From: Semisulcospira habei
Taxonomy: Eukaryota > Mollusca > Gastropoda > Semisulcospiridae
Assembly: GCA_036245525.1 (NCBI GenBank)
Contig: BTPG01000003.1
Location: forward strand, 134,343,362 to 134,407,361
DNA: 64,000 nucleotides
Direction: 5' to 3'
Made by a program: the position numbers and the translations under genes. The notes under the pieces are model-generated. The model had not been told where the DNA came from and made no database searches. It saw only the letters and a list, made by a program, of their open reading frames with translations. Shown piece after piece: positions 11,359 through 22,506 of this stretch. The stretch's first letter is position 1, and each line of letters starts with the position of its first letter.

Positions 11359-11895
11359 TTAAACTGTGCCTTGTGTTTTTTTCAGCCTCGCCATGTTGTC
11401 GACACACATGCAGATTTGTCTCTACGGCAGAACTCAGAGACAGGCTTTGCGTGCAAATACAATACTTTTGCCTCTTAAACCGTGCCCCCAAGGGGTGTGA
11501 CGAAATACAGCAAAGAAATAAACACACTTTGAAAGGGCGAGTACAAAACATCTACAATTTTATTTTACGTGTTAGGTTAATACCCTTTGTCAAAACGGAC
11601 AAGCACACGTCTAAATACAATAGGCTACTTATTTTTTTGGAGACAATAAACGCAAAAAGACAAATAGTCCATTGCATTTCTGTTTGCAGTAACCCGAAAA
11701 TGGTATACACTGTTTCGTATTTGACCGTTCAAAGCGTGTTTCTTTATTTGTTGTGTATTCTCTCGCGTCTTATTCGTATGGTAGTCACCCTTTTGGTCTT
11801 TGTGTATAGGTCTACACAACAAGGTACGGGTTTATACTGTGAGTTTTTAATGTGTGCTGGTCCGTGATTTTGCATGCGCATATATTTTTACTTAC

Positions 11896-12246
11896 ATATT
11901 ATATCCAGCAAGCAGCTGTCTCTCTGAATCGGACGTCCTGCTTTAGAAGCCTTACACTCCAGCGTACCGTTCTTTACAAACTCTACTCTCGTTCTGTGGT
12001 TGATGGTCAACACACTGGTGTTAGCCGACGGTCGGGTGGCCAAGTAGCCGATGGCTGAGAGGTCGCTACACGTGGTGCTGCCGACATTACAGGTGCCGAC
12101 ATTAACAGAGGCCGGACGGGTGGGTAACGTCAACAACCAATCCACAACGTAGTCATCAGGGATCCCGCTACACGTGATTGTGTTGTCTACCCTGGTTTCC
12201 TCTAACTCCACTGTCTTGTCAGAGCCACACGGGGACAAGGTCATGC
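11896..12246 (-). CDS. Immunoglobulin-like domain exon of a secreted or surface protein
   Basis: A 351-bp exon (117 codons, phase 1-1) on the minus strand. A good acceptor (ttgtttgttctgcag) precedes it and a consensus donor (GTAAGT) follows it. The reading frame has no stop inside the exon. It shows an Ig-fold pattern: ITCSGIPDDYVVDWLL (Cys, then Trp 12 residues later), VLTINHRTRVEF and NGTLECKA (second Cys of the sandwich), with two further Cys (VGTCNVGSTTC) that may form an extra disulfide. Phase 1-1 exons encoding one Ig domain are typical of metazoan IgSF genes. Gastropods use such domains in lectin-like and other defence proteins, but no fibrinogen or lectin domain is visible here, so no function is assigned. 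The neighbouring exons may be those at 42391-42420 and 43020-43298, which are upstream in transcription. Confidence 0.7.
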
Positions 12247-12396
12247 CTGCAGAACAAACAAACAAACACTTATTCTTGCGATACAGTCCCGCCGAAGTTC
12301 AATACTGATAAGCTGGAGTCGCGGAATGGGCCGCGTAGTAGGCTCAAAAGTAGGATAACCTTAAGTGAGCGATGCAATATTTTTCATGTTGCTTCT

Positions 12397-12545
12397 GTGC
12401 AGAGGACGTAGAAGGTGTGCCAAACACACACGTGCCTGATTTGTGTTCCTAGAATGAATAATGATTAATTTAGATGAACAAGTTTCATAAGCTCATGTTT
12501 GAGTCTGCAAAAAGCACCCTTACGTCACGGGATGTGTCTCTCATC
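12397..12545. repeat. Diverged fragment of the 17465-21281 foldback family
   Basis: 'gcagaggacgtagaaggtgtgcc' and the following 100 bp match the right arm of the foldback element near 20515-20670 with many substitutions. The sequence continues to 'cttacgtcacggg', parallel to 'cttgcgtcatcgg'. Confidence 0.55.
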
Positions 12546-12785
12546 AATCCCTATAGATCTGATCCCGATTTCACTTTGTGACGAAAAGTACGCTGGAGTA
12601 TAAGGTCTCTATGGTAGGACATCCGGTAGGACATGGCAGAAAAAAACAAAAGGGACCGCAGCCAAAAGTTGTTCCTATTTTCAAGCTTATCCTGCTGATC
12701 CATCTCATTCTACCCGAATGTACCCGGATTGCTCTGAACAACAGTATGTACTGTGAGCTGTACTTCAAATGTCACCGGAGGTCTG

Positions 12786-12850
12786 AAGATATATGATATG
12801 ATAGAACTTTATTGCCATATGTAACAATACATTAGGAAATCGTTGAGGTG
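12786..12850 (-). repeat. LINE 3' tail with ATATG repeats
   Basis: The minus strand ends 'catatggcaataaagttctatcatatcatat', the same design as the 3' end at 16188-16230 ('atatggcaataaacc' plus pentanucleotide repeats). No RT is attached. A CA microsatellite follows in both cases. Confidence 0.5.
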
Positions 12851-12909
12851 CCGCGCAACATAAAAGGAAAAACATTAAACACATCAAAATATAATTAAGC
12901 TACTCACGT

Positions 12910-12910
<1 letters not shown>

Positions 12911-13002
<92 letters not shown>

Positions 13003-13027
13003 CACACACTCACACACACACACACAC
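12911..13027. repeat. (CA)n microsatellite
   Basis: About 117 bp of CA with two small interruptions near 12995-13012. Confidence 0.97.
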
Positions 13028-13336
13028 CGTAGTGTGGTCTAAGCATAAAGGCAATAAACACGATTTCACAGTAACACAAATTACATAGGACATATCGTAA
13101 TATAACACTGAACACATCACTTGCATCATAGACACAGCAGTGCAGTTGGCCCTATTTCCAGGCCTACACATTAGTTTGGCCAGCCACCTGCTGCTGTGGT
13201 ATGCAGACTACCAACTTTCAGTCGAATACAATGAAGGTTTGCCGTTGTGTAGTATATTTAATATTTTGGCAGAGCGCAGTTTCCGCGTACGGTCGTGCAC
13301 TTGCGTGTTACACTCTTCGCGTTCGCGCGCACGCGC

Positions 13337-13362
13337 GCGTGTGTGTGTGTATGTGTGTGTGC

Positions 13363-13440
<78 letters not shown>
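13337..13440. repeat. (GT)n microsatellite
   Basis: Preceded by a CG-alternating stretch (gcgcgcacgcgcgc at 13325-13339), then about 100 bp of GT. The flanks 13441-14306 show no gene or known repeat. Confidence 0.97.
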
Positions 13441-14306
13441 ACAAAACCCCTGAAATGGGTGACTTTATCTACCATCCTTATGGAAAATGGGTGTATGTAA
13501 AATTCTGGGTGACCAAGTCAGGCACCCAGTTTTTCTGAGGGTTGTCTCTGCATTATCTTACATTAAAAAATCCAAAAATATATCAAAAAAGAATTTTCCC
13601 ATTTTCTTGGATTTACATGCTTTGGTGGGTGTACAAGACGCTCCGCGAGTGTGTCCCTAACGCAAGCCAGTGTGTATGTGTGTGACATCACCCTGCTTAG
13701 CGATATGGACATACATAACTTTATAACTGATTGGGTGACATCCCATTTGGGCGACTCCCCCAACAACAAAAACTGAGTAGCTTCCCCTGCACGACCGGCG
13801 GTTAGAAGTTTCCACGTTACAAAATCTGTCTTTCTTTCTTTCCGAGTCGTTGGAGTTGGTATGTAAACTTGTCAGCGTTTTTGCATGCCCATTTTCAGTT
13901 AAGAGGACGCCCAAGTGTACTTATTCAGCTCAATCTTTAACTTAGATGCCCCCAATCCGATACATTTCCACAGTCAGCCGAAAACCCGCTTGGCGAAACT
14001 GTAGACGTCTGCTACAATATCGTCTGCTTCTATTCACCATTTTGTTTCCTAAAAGATAATAGAACCCCACGATTTTAACTAAAGCTTTCATCTTCAATGA
14101 AAGGAATTCGTCATATAGCACCATTTAAAGGGCCAATCTGTCATGCGATTTTTGTTTGCCTTTTCTGACGTGTGATTGTGTGATCGAAAGTAACGTCACG
14201 GAGATTTCTATTGCTATGATGAATGATTTGTAGGGACAATTTGCATGCATATCAGATCCACAAAGTAATTAAAGAAAAAAAGGACATTTGCAAAGCCTCA
14301 CACATA

Positions 14307-14322
14307 CTACTACCACTACTAT

Positions 14323-14353
<31 letters not shown>

Positions 14354-14365
14354 GCGACTACTACG
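14307..14365. repeat. (ACT)n microsatellite
   Basis: Seventeen or so ACT/ATT triplets. Downstream, 14517-14582 is G-rich with quadruplex potential. Confidence 0.95.
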
Positions 14366-14940
14366 ATAATGCGTAAGAAAAATAAAAGGCCGCAGATTTC
14401 AGTGTGTATTTCAATCATCCTACACAAAACTGTCTCGCGATTCCAAGAACAGACTTCCACAAACAGCTTTTTCGGATCGTGCAAAGTGTCGCTTTTTACT
14501 GTATCACCAGTTATTGTGGGGGGAGGGGGGCGGGTATGGTGGGGGTGGGGAGGATGGCATGAGGGGGGAGGGGGGTGTTGCGGCGAGGATTCTCTTTTAA
14601 AACCTATTCAGTGCCAAGGACGTGCGCTGTTCATGCCAAGAGCAAGAGTGTCTCATATTTATGCCAGAGATGCCTTTCTTTCCTCGCCCTGCTGGTAACA
14701 TATAGGTGTAGGGAGCTTTTATTATACTGAAGAGTTACTGATCGGTCCACAAACATGAGAATGTAGACAAAGAGGGCTAGAGAGACAGGCACGTATATGC
14801 AGAGATGTGTACATAGGGCTAATCCTACACAACCACAGCGATGTTAAAGTGGAAGGTATGTTGCGAGGATATGTGAACGGATGGTTCAGTAATTTATGGT
14901 TTTCTTTTATCAAAGTAACTAAAGGTTTCACATGGTTTAA

Positions 14941-15196
14941 CCCTTATCATTCGGAATACACCAGTGTGCGAAATAAGTTTGAAGTGTGGTGCCAGAATAG
15001 CTTGGCGCCTGAGGCCTTTGACTATGATACTTCAAGGGTGGTGCCAGAATAGCTTGGCACCTCAGTCGCGCCAAGCTATTCTGGCATCACCCTTGAACTA
15101 AAGCCATTGGTCCATATCTTTATCTGTAAGTACTAAAATGTAGCTTGCATGTGGCAGTGTACAAATATGAAGCTTTTAGCCTCAGTATGACATGGG
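14941..15196. mobile_element. Palindromic piggyBac-type MITE, 256 bp
   Basis: Flanked by TTAA at 14937-14940 and 15197-15200. Ends CCCTTATCATTCGGAA...CAGTATGACATGGG. It carries one and a half hairpin cores (gccagaatagcttggcgcc type), as if a core had been duplicated. It is the inverted relative of 33221-33435, sharing the terminal about 40 bp and the block 'tttgtacactgcca'. Confidence 0.75.
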
Positions 15197-15200
15197 TTAA

Positions 15201-15395
15201 CTCATTCTACCCCAGCAAGATAAGGATCAACCATGATAGTTTATGGGTGATGCCAGAATAGCTTGGCGCCTATGGGCGCCAAGCTATTCTGGCATCACCC
15301 TTGAACTATCATGGTCGATCTGTGTCCTGCACTAGAGTGCAGTCTTCAGAGGACAACGGCAAAATTTGGGGATTTTGGTGTTCGGGTCGAATGAG
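15201..15395. mobile_element. Palindromic piggyBac-type MITE, 195 bp
   Basis: Flanked by TTAA at 15197-15200 (shared with the previous element) and 15396-15399. Terminal inverted repeats are CTCATTCTACCC / GGGTCGAATGAG. The centre is a stem of about 45 bp: 'ggtgatgccagaatagcttg' around ggcgcc, with outer arms 'gatcaaccatgatag' / 'ctatcatggtcgatc'. Confidence 0.78.
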
Positions 15396-15495
15396 TTAAC
15401 TAAATTACATTCACCAAACAAGGATACTGCAGTAATTATGTATATCTGATCCCAAATGTCAAGTTTACATGGTTGTATTTGACATTGTTTTGCAG

Positions 15496-15720
15496 CAATA
15501 TTTTCACCACACTCAGGACTTTCTGCACACCCAGCGCCAGATGGCAGCAGAATATGCAAAAGCATCCGGATCTGTGCACGCCCCTTCCAGGCAAATGACT
15601 AAGGCCCACAAAATATTTCAGCTGCCTGAGCAGCAGAAGGTTAGCCCAGCCTCTACCGGAGAGGGTGCATCTGGTAGGAGCGGCCATAGAAGCCAGGGTA
15701 TAGACCCCAATTACAAACTG
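15496..15720 (+). CDS. Putative exon of an unidentified gene
   Basis: A 225-bp open segment is framed by a strong acceptor (tttgacattgttttgcag) and a consensus donor (CTG|GTAAGC). It reads as 75 codons, phase 0-0: a His/Gln-rich start (QYFHHTQDFLHTQRQM), an MTKAHKIFQLPEQQKV segment and a Ser/Gly-rich end. Composition differs from the AT-rich flanks. No domain is recognised. It lies on the strand opposite to the Ig exon and would be inside that gene's intron if the exons at 42-43 kb belong with it. It could be a pseudo-exon. Confidence 0.45.
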
Positions 15721-15750
15721 GTAAGCGATTCTATGATCATCCTCATTTTA

Positions 15751-16187
15751 TTGGCTCACGTGCGAAGCAAAAGGGAGTCTATGTTCTGGGCCAGTGGTCG
15801 TCTGTCCAGCGTCCGTCCGCCGTCCGTGGTAAACTTTAACGTTGGCATTTTCTCGGAGACTGTTCAAGCCGCAAACTTGGCCCAAGGATACTTTGTGGCA
15901 AGACTTTTCTAAACATTCCAATTTGAGTGACCTCTCGCAAATGTCAAGGTCACAAGAGATGAGGGAATAGGCCAAGAATAGCTATATTTTGACATAATTG
16001 TTTTTTTTGTTACAAATACTATTCACAACTTCAAACCAAACTTGGTTAAAAAAAAACCCACATACCTGATAGTAAGATCTGTGCATACTAATTTGGTCGA
16101 TCCCTCAGAAAGGTCACGGGTCACAAGAGCTCCGGAAATAGGTTCAAAATAGCCATTTTTTGACAAAAGATGTTTGTTATCAAATAC
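15751..16187. repeat. Molluscan GACGGACG-tail repeat, inverted copy, part 1
   Basis: Starts 'ggctcacgtgcgaagcaaaa', then a GTCCGTCCGCCGTCC tract and monomers in reverse orientation. It resembles 1225-2262. It is interrupted at about 16187 by a LINE and resumes at 17325. Confidence 0.75.
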
Positions 16188-17324
<1,137 letters not shown>

Positions 17325-17325
<1 letters not shown>

Positions 17326-17440
17326 TTTAACGACTTCAAACCACGTGTGGTACAGATATACCTGACGGTAAGACCTATCTATGCATACTAATTTGGATGA
17401 CCCCTTGGAAAAGTCAAGGGTCACGAGAGGCCGGCAAGTG
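17325..17440. repeat. Molluscan GACGGACG-tail repeat, inverted copy, part 2
   Basis: 'cgacttcaaaccacgtgtgg...atactaatttggatgacccc' continues the monomer interrupted at 16187. Confidence 0.65.
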
Positions 17441-18598
17441 TGTGTAAAATACATACATACGCACCCCAGGGGTCCGATGATAGTAGCTTTGACTAATGCA
17501 AATCCATTTCGCCACCGCGTGCGCGCCAGTGCCTATACTAAGCTCAAGACAAAATACAAGGGTGGAAACGAAGACGCCCGCGAAATTTTAGATGTGGCCG
17601 AAAGTATCCAAGCATGCACGGACCTCTTTCTCAACATTTAGAGTTGAACGTTAAACCCTTTAGTAGAGAGCCATTGTTTTCTGCCGTGTTTTCTCTAAAG
17701 TCGAGGAGAATTACTCGAACAGATATTGGACAACTGAGCAGTGTTTAAACCAGACTCCATTAAATTAGGCCTTTTTGGGCTGGGGGAAATATGTACCTAT
17801 ACTCCGCGAGCCAGTCTTGGCTACCGTGCACCCCCCCTTCCCCCCCCCCCCCTTTTCCCCTGCCCCTCACCCACAATACTCAAAAAGATGGGTTTCAAAG
17901 TGTACCTTAGGATGTCCTGAGATGTTTAAGCCATGTTTCCCCTAAAATCCTTAGGAACACACCAGAGATATAGACGATGGCGCAAGGGTACCCCCATTCA
18001 CGCTCTTCGCGGATCCTAAAGTGAGCTTCAGAAACATTTTCCTCTAAATAAATCAGAATTTATTACAGGAGCCCAAATCAGGCAATATGATGTTAAGGCA
18101 TACCGTCTGCATCCTCAGCAAAAGCAGAATAAAAAATATTGAATGTGTGGCTCACAGTGATGGTATCTGTGCACCCAGTAAATGGCCATTTCCGCAAAAT
18201 CTAAGAGAAAAAAAATTAATGTTTCCAATGCCCTCACGAAATTTTGTATACAACTGATAGGTCTTTTTTTCTTAAAGGTTTTATTGGTAAGGGTAGAGTA
18301 TCACAGTTACTCCCAACCTGGTTTTATGATGCTGTGATGCATTTAGGTTCAGAATGGCTGAATCTGCTGCCCTACCCTTATTTCATCAGAACGCATAGGA
18401 ACGCAAAATGATCCCAAAAATTGCTTACGTCATACTCCTTTGTTTAAATGTTTTTGTTTCCAGATTTTTTTAAACAAAGTATGCACAGTGAGTATAAAAA
18501 TCTGTGATCATTTCATTAATTTCAATGTGACCCATCAATTTAATTGTAACTATTTTGGATTAAAAACATAAAAAGGGGAGGGGGGAGTCTGTAGACAG

Positions 18599-18814
18599 TT
18601 GCTGCTGCTAAAGCTGTTACCGTCTGGATTTCGGGGCATGAATGATGATGTACTGATGGCTGAAAGACTTCCTCTTCAACAGAATTGCATGATTGAAGTG
18701 AACGGCACACTCAGCAGTCTTGTCAAACTCAGGGAAGATGTATCTCAGGGAGGTGTCGTGTCTCCGAACCCTTTAATGTCTGTAAAATATGTGGAACGTT
18801 GGACTGTATTCTGA
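18599..18814 (+). pseudogene. LINE reverse transcriptase fragment in left foldback arm
   Basis: IEVNGTLSSLVKLREDV followed by SQGGVVSPNPLMS resembles the PQG-x-x-SP-x-LF box (RT block 4) of non-LTR elements. It ends after about 70 codons. Confidence 0.55.
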
Positions 18815-19041
18815 TCAAAATGTGATCAATCAATTTGTTTGCTGTTTGTTTATTGAAGAAAAAAGGCAAATATGATAGCTGATCTTTTAGGAGATGTTTT
18901 ACCTAGCGTAAGGCGGGTCTAGTAACTGTAGTCTTTTCTTCTTATTTATTTTCGTCTAGAAAAGTGTAAATATGAATATGCTTAATAAAGTTTCATGGTT
19001 CTTCCCAATGTTAAGAAATACTCCAGATAGCTCTAAGAATG

Positions 19042-19655
19042 TCAATGCATCAGGATAATGACCCTTGTTCTGCATCTTGTCAAGCCTGGCATGTTTGGTT
19101 GTGCAGGGAGTGTTTCATATTGTTGAAGTATCTTGGTACCCCAGTCTGACCGAACTGGTCCTTGCACCAGGTTGTTGCTGTAATTTGTGCCAATGTGGTC
19201 CCCACCAGTTTCTTTATCAGGGACTTTTTCCCGCAACTCTAGCTTCCATGGCTTCGATGTGAGGCCTCCACCTGAATCCAGTAATTTATTTGTTGCCAGT
19301 AAAGTTGGCCTGTCTGTCTTTGGTAATGGAAGGTCTCCAGTTTTCAAGGTGATCTCTTCCATCTGATTGAAAGAGATGGTCAAGCTCTGTTTGAGTGGAC
19401 ATCTTTCATTCCAGCTGCTGACTATTGGCAGCATACTGGATTCTGCAGGAGGCTATTTCAGTATGTTCTGCTGCGTTCCACACGACAAAGTCATCTGCAT
19501 GGAGGATGTTCGACACGAACCTTGGTACTGCTGTACTGTACTGATGTCATTAATGTAGACCAAGAACAGCATCAGACACATCACCTCCCTGAGGTAACCT
19601 TCCCTGAGTTTGAAAAGACTGCTGTATGTTCCATTTACTACAGGCTTGCTGTTCT
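19042..19655 (-). pseudogene. LINE reverse transcriptase fragment in right foldback arm
   Basis: The minus strand begins with the same NGT-SSL-KLREG segment as the left arm, then LFLVYINDIS and later EEITLKTGDLPLPKTDRPT. Several frameshifts are present. It is the inverted partner of 18599-18814 but extends further downstream, so the LINE fragment was duplicated with the arms. Confidence 0.5.
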
Positions 19656-22272
19656 ATTAAGTTTTTTTTAACGACGACCCTTCTTTACAGACGTTTCCCC
19701 TTTTTATGCTTTAACAAAACAGAATTACAATTAAATTGATGGGTCACATTGAAATTAATTAAATGATCACACATTTTATGCTCGAAGTGCATACTTTGTT
19801 AAGAAAAATGGCAACAAAACTATTTAAACAGAGGAGTATGACATAATCAATTTGCGTTGCTTTGAGTACTGCTAAAATGGGGGTAGAGCAGCATATTCAG
19901 CCAATGTGGTCTTTAAAAAATTAATCACATCATCATAAAATCAGGCTGGGAATAACTGCGGTACTCTATCCTAACCATTAAAACCTATAAAAAACAAAAC
20001 TATCGGTTGTATACAAAATTTCTGTGGGCATCAGCTACAACGTAGGTTTCCTCAATTATTGGCAATTTTTAATTGGAAAAAGCTATCATTCACCACAAAC
20101 GTATCATAAAGGATGTCGACTTTCCTCATTTTCTTGCACTTTATGCTGAAATTATTGAAACTTAATAGGTAAAGAGAGGTCAAAATGAAATGAAATAACT
20201 TTAATATTTTTCTCTAATTAATTTTGTGTATTTTTACACCTTGGGGGTAGGGATACAAAATCAATCAATGAGGCACTCATAGTGATCACAACATCACCTA
20301 GTCAAGTTTATAATAATTGTGACATCCTGTTTTAATGATGTAAGCCTGAAAATGGACTGCCAGTGCTATAGAAAATGTCTGAAGGCATCTGCCGCATTAT
20401 TTTGGTCTCTTTTTTGTGTGTGATTTTGAGGAAATAGAAATTTTACTGGGTGCACAAATACCTTCTCTGTGAGCCACAGATTCAATATAATTTTTATTCT
20501 GTTTTTTTGTGTATGCAGAGGACGCAGAAGGTGTGCCTTAACACAATAATGCCTGATTTGGGCTTCTGGAATAAATTCAGATTTATTTAGAGGAAAATGT
20601 TTCTCAAGCTCATTTTAGCATCCGCGAAGAGCGTAAATGGGGGTATTCTTGCGTCATCGGCTATATCTCTTGTGTGTTCCTAAGGATTTTAGGGGAACAT
20701 CGCTTAAACATCTCAGGACATTTAAAGGTTCACTTTGAAACCCATCTTATTTAATTCTGGGAAGGGGGGGGGTGTGAGGGCGGGGGGGGGGGGGCACGGT
20801 AGTTCGGGCTAGCTCTTGGACTACTAAAGCGACTGCTGCGTGCAGCCCGGGTCACAAGTTCATGTCGACAGTAAGACGCACTATTTCTTTAATTTCATTG
20901 GATATGCTAATTTACATAAACCAATGAAAAATGACCTTGAGGCATATGTCCGGCCTCATCTAAAACCCTAACTCAGATGTCTGCTATGGATCATGCTTGA
21001 CTGTGCAAACAGCCGTGATGCTAAACTATCAGTTTTGATCGGAGGACAAGGCTGGTATAGATTTGTGGCAAAATATCTACCGAGTCTGTTCAGTTCCAGG
21101 TTTTAGGCGGATGGTTGCTTTGAGGGTTCAAAACTTCTCTGGAATCATAGTGCCTCGTCGATTCGTTGGCGTCTTCGTTTCCACCCTTGTATTTTGTCTT
21201 GAGCTTAGTATAGGCGCTGGCGCGCACGCGGTGGCGCAGTGGATTTGCATTAGTCAAAGCTGCTATCATCGGACCCCTATGATACGCACATACGTCGCTT
21301 CGCGCCAAATGTACGTTCAGCAGCGAGATTAGCATAACTAGACATGACGTATTTTTTATATTGTGTTACTTCAATTGTTAGAGGTTTAACCTGCCTGCCT
21401 TTGACATCATGGACATGCTGTTAAATTCGTGCCACCGCGACACGTCCGAAAAAGTCCCTTCTATAAACAGAAGGGACATAAAAGTAAAAAGAAGCACAGA
21501 AAAAATTCATGTATGCTTGTCTTGTTTTTCTTCATGACTCTTTTTATTCTTCTGCAAGGCCCCTTAAACCAAAATTGTGCTATTTCTGTCCTAATGCATC
21601 TTTTTTTCTGTCCAGTTGGATGAACCTGAGAGTGCAAGCTCATGTGAAGACAGTGAAGACAGTAATGACGAGGACTTTGTTCCGGGCTCGAGTTCACAGG
21701 ACTCAGACTGCGTGCCGCCATCAATCTCTGGGAACTCTGACACAGACAGTATTGTATTTCCTTTGTTAGATTTTAAAGTGGCAGGTTCAGGGTGGGGAAC
21801 TGTTAGTGAAGCAAATACCAGCAAGGTGCATGCAAGCTCATCGGAATATAAAGACAGTGAAGAAAAGGACTTTGTTCCCGGCTCGAGTTCACAGGATTCA
21901 GGCTGCGTGCCGTCATATATCTCTGGGAACTGTGACACAGACAGTATTGTATTTCCTTTGTTAGATTTGAAAGTGGCAGGTTTAGGGTGGGGAGATGTTA
22001 GTGAAGCAAGTACCAGCAAGGTGCAGTTTGCAGAAACTGGTGAATTAGGGGGTGGCAATGAGAATGTGGATAGACAGAAGGAACATGACGTTGGGAGTGG
22101 GGAAAGAGGGCTTACAGAAGAAACAGGTGTGCACTTGTCACAGAGAAGGGAAGGAAAGTACAAATGGGAAAAGAAACATGAATGCAAATTGTGTAGCAAG
22201 CTTGTCCATGCAGATGAGGCAGAAGTTGCTAAAATTTTGTCAATGAAAAAAGGGACACAAGAAAAGCGTCGA

Positions 22273-22283
22273 GCATGGATAAG
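22273..22283. repeat. Target-site duplication of the I-type LINE, left copy
   Basis: GCATGGATAAG, repeated exactly at 28219-28229. One copy plus the flanks gives a continuous reading frame of the recombinase-like gene across the site. Confidence 0.9.
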
Positions 22284-22506
22284 TTAGTTAGTTAGTTATT
22301 TGGGTTTAACGCCGAGCAAGCGACTAAGGCCATCTCACGGCGGGATGGGTAAAAGTCTGGTCAGCCAGACTAAAAGCAAGGTCTTAAGACAAGATGTAAA
22401 TATAGATTAAAAATCTCAGGCTAAAATGTCGCACATGTCTTTAAAAGAAATGTCTACAGACTCTCAAAAAGGGCAAATAAAAAAGATTCACATAGTCTAT
22501 GAATGC

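Larger units (their letters stand above)
17465..21281. mobile_element. Long foldback element, 3.8 kb, with TIRs and 8-bp target duplication
   Basis: Outer inverted repeats of about 118 bp (17465-17582 and 21164-21281) start CCCAGGGGTCCGATGATAG / CATAGGGGTCCGATGATAG. ATACGCAC lies directly outside both ends (17457-17464 and 21282-21289). Further in, the sequence is inverted again: about 17820-18780 pairs with about 19560-20810. Matching landmarks include 'gatgggtttcaaagtg', 'tcctgagatgtttaag', 'gtgcacccagtaaa' and 'gatgggtcacattgaaatt'. The right arm is about 330 bp longer. The centre carries fragments of a LINE RT in both arms. The 8-bp duplication fits a hAT-type transposon, but no transposase was found. 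Confidence 0.65.
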
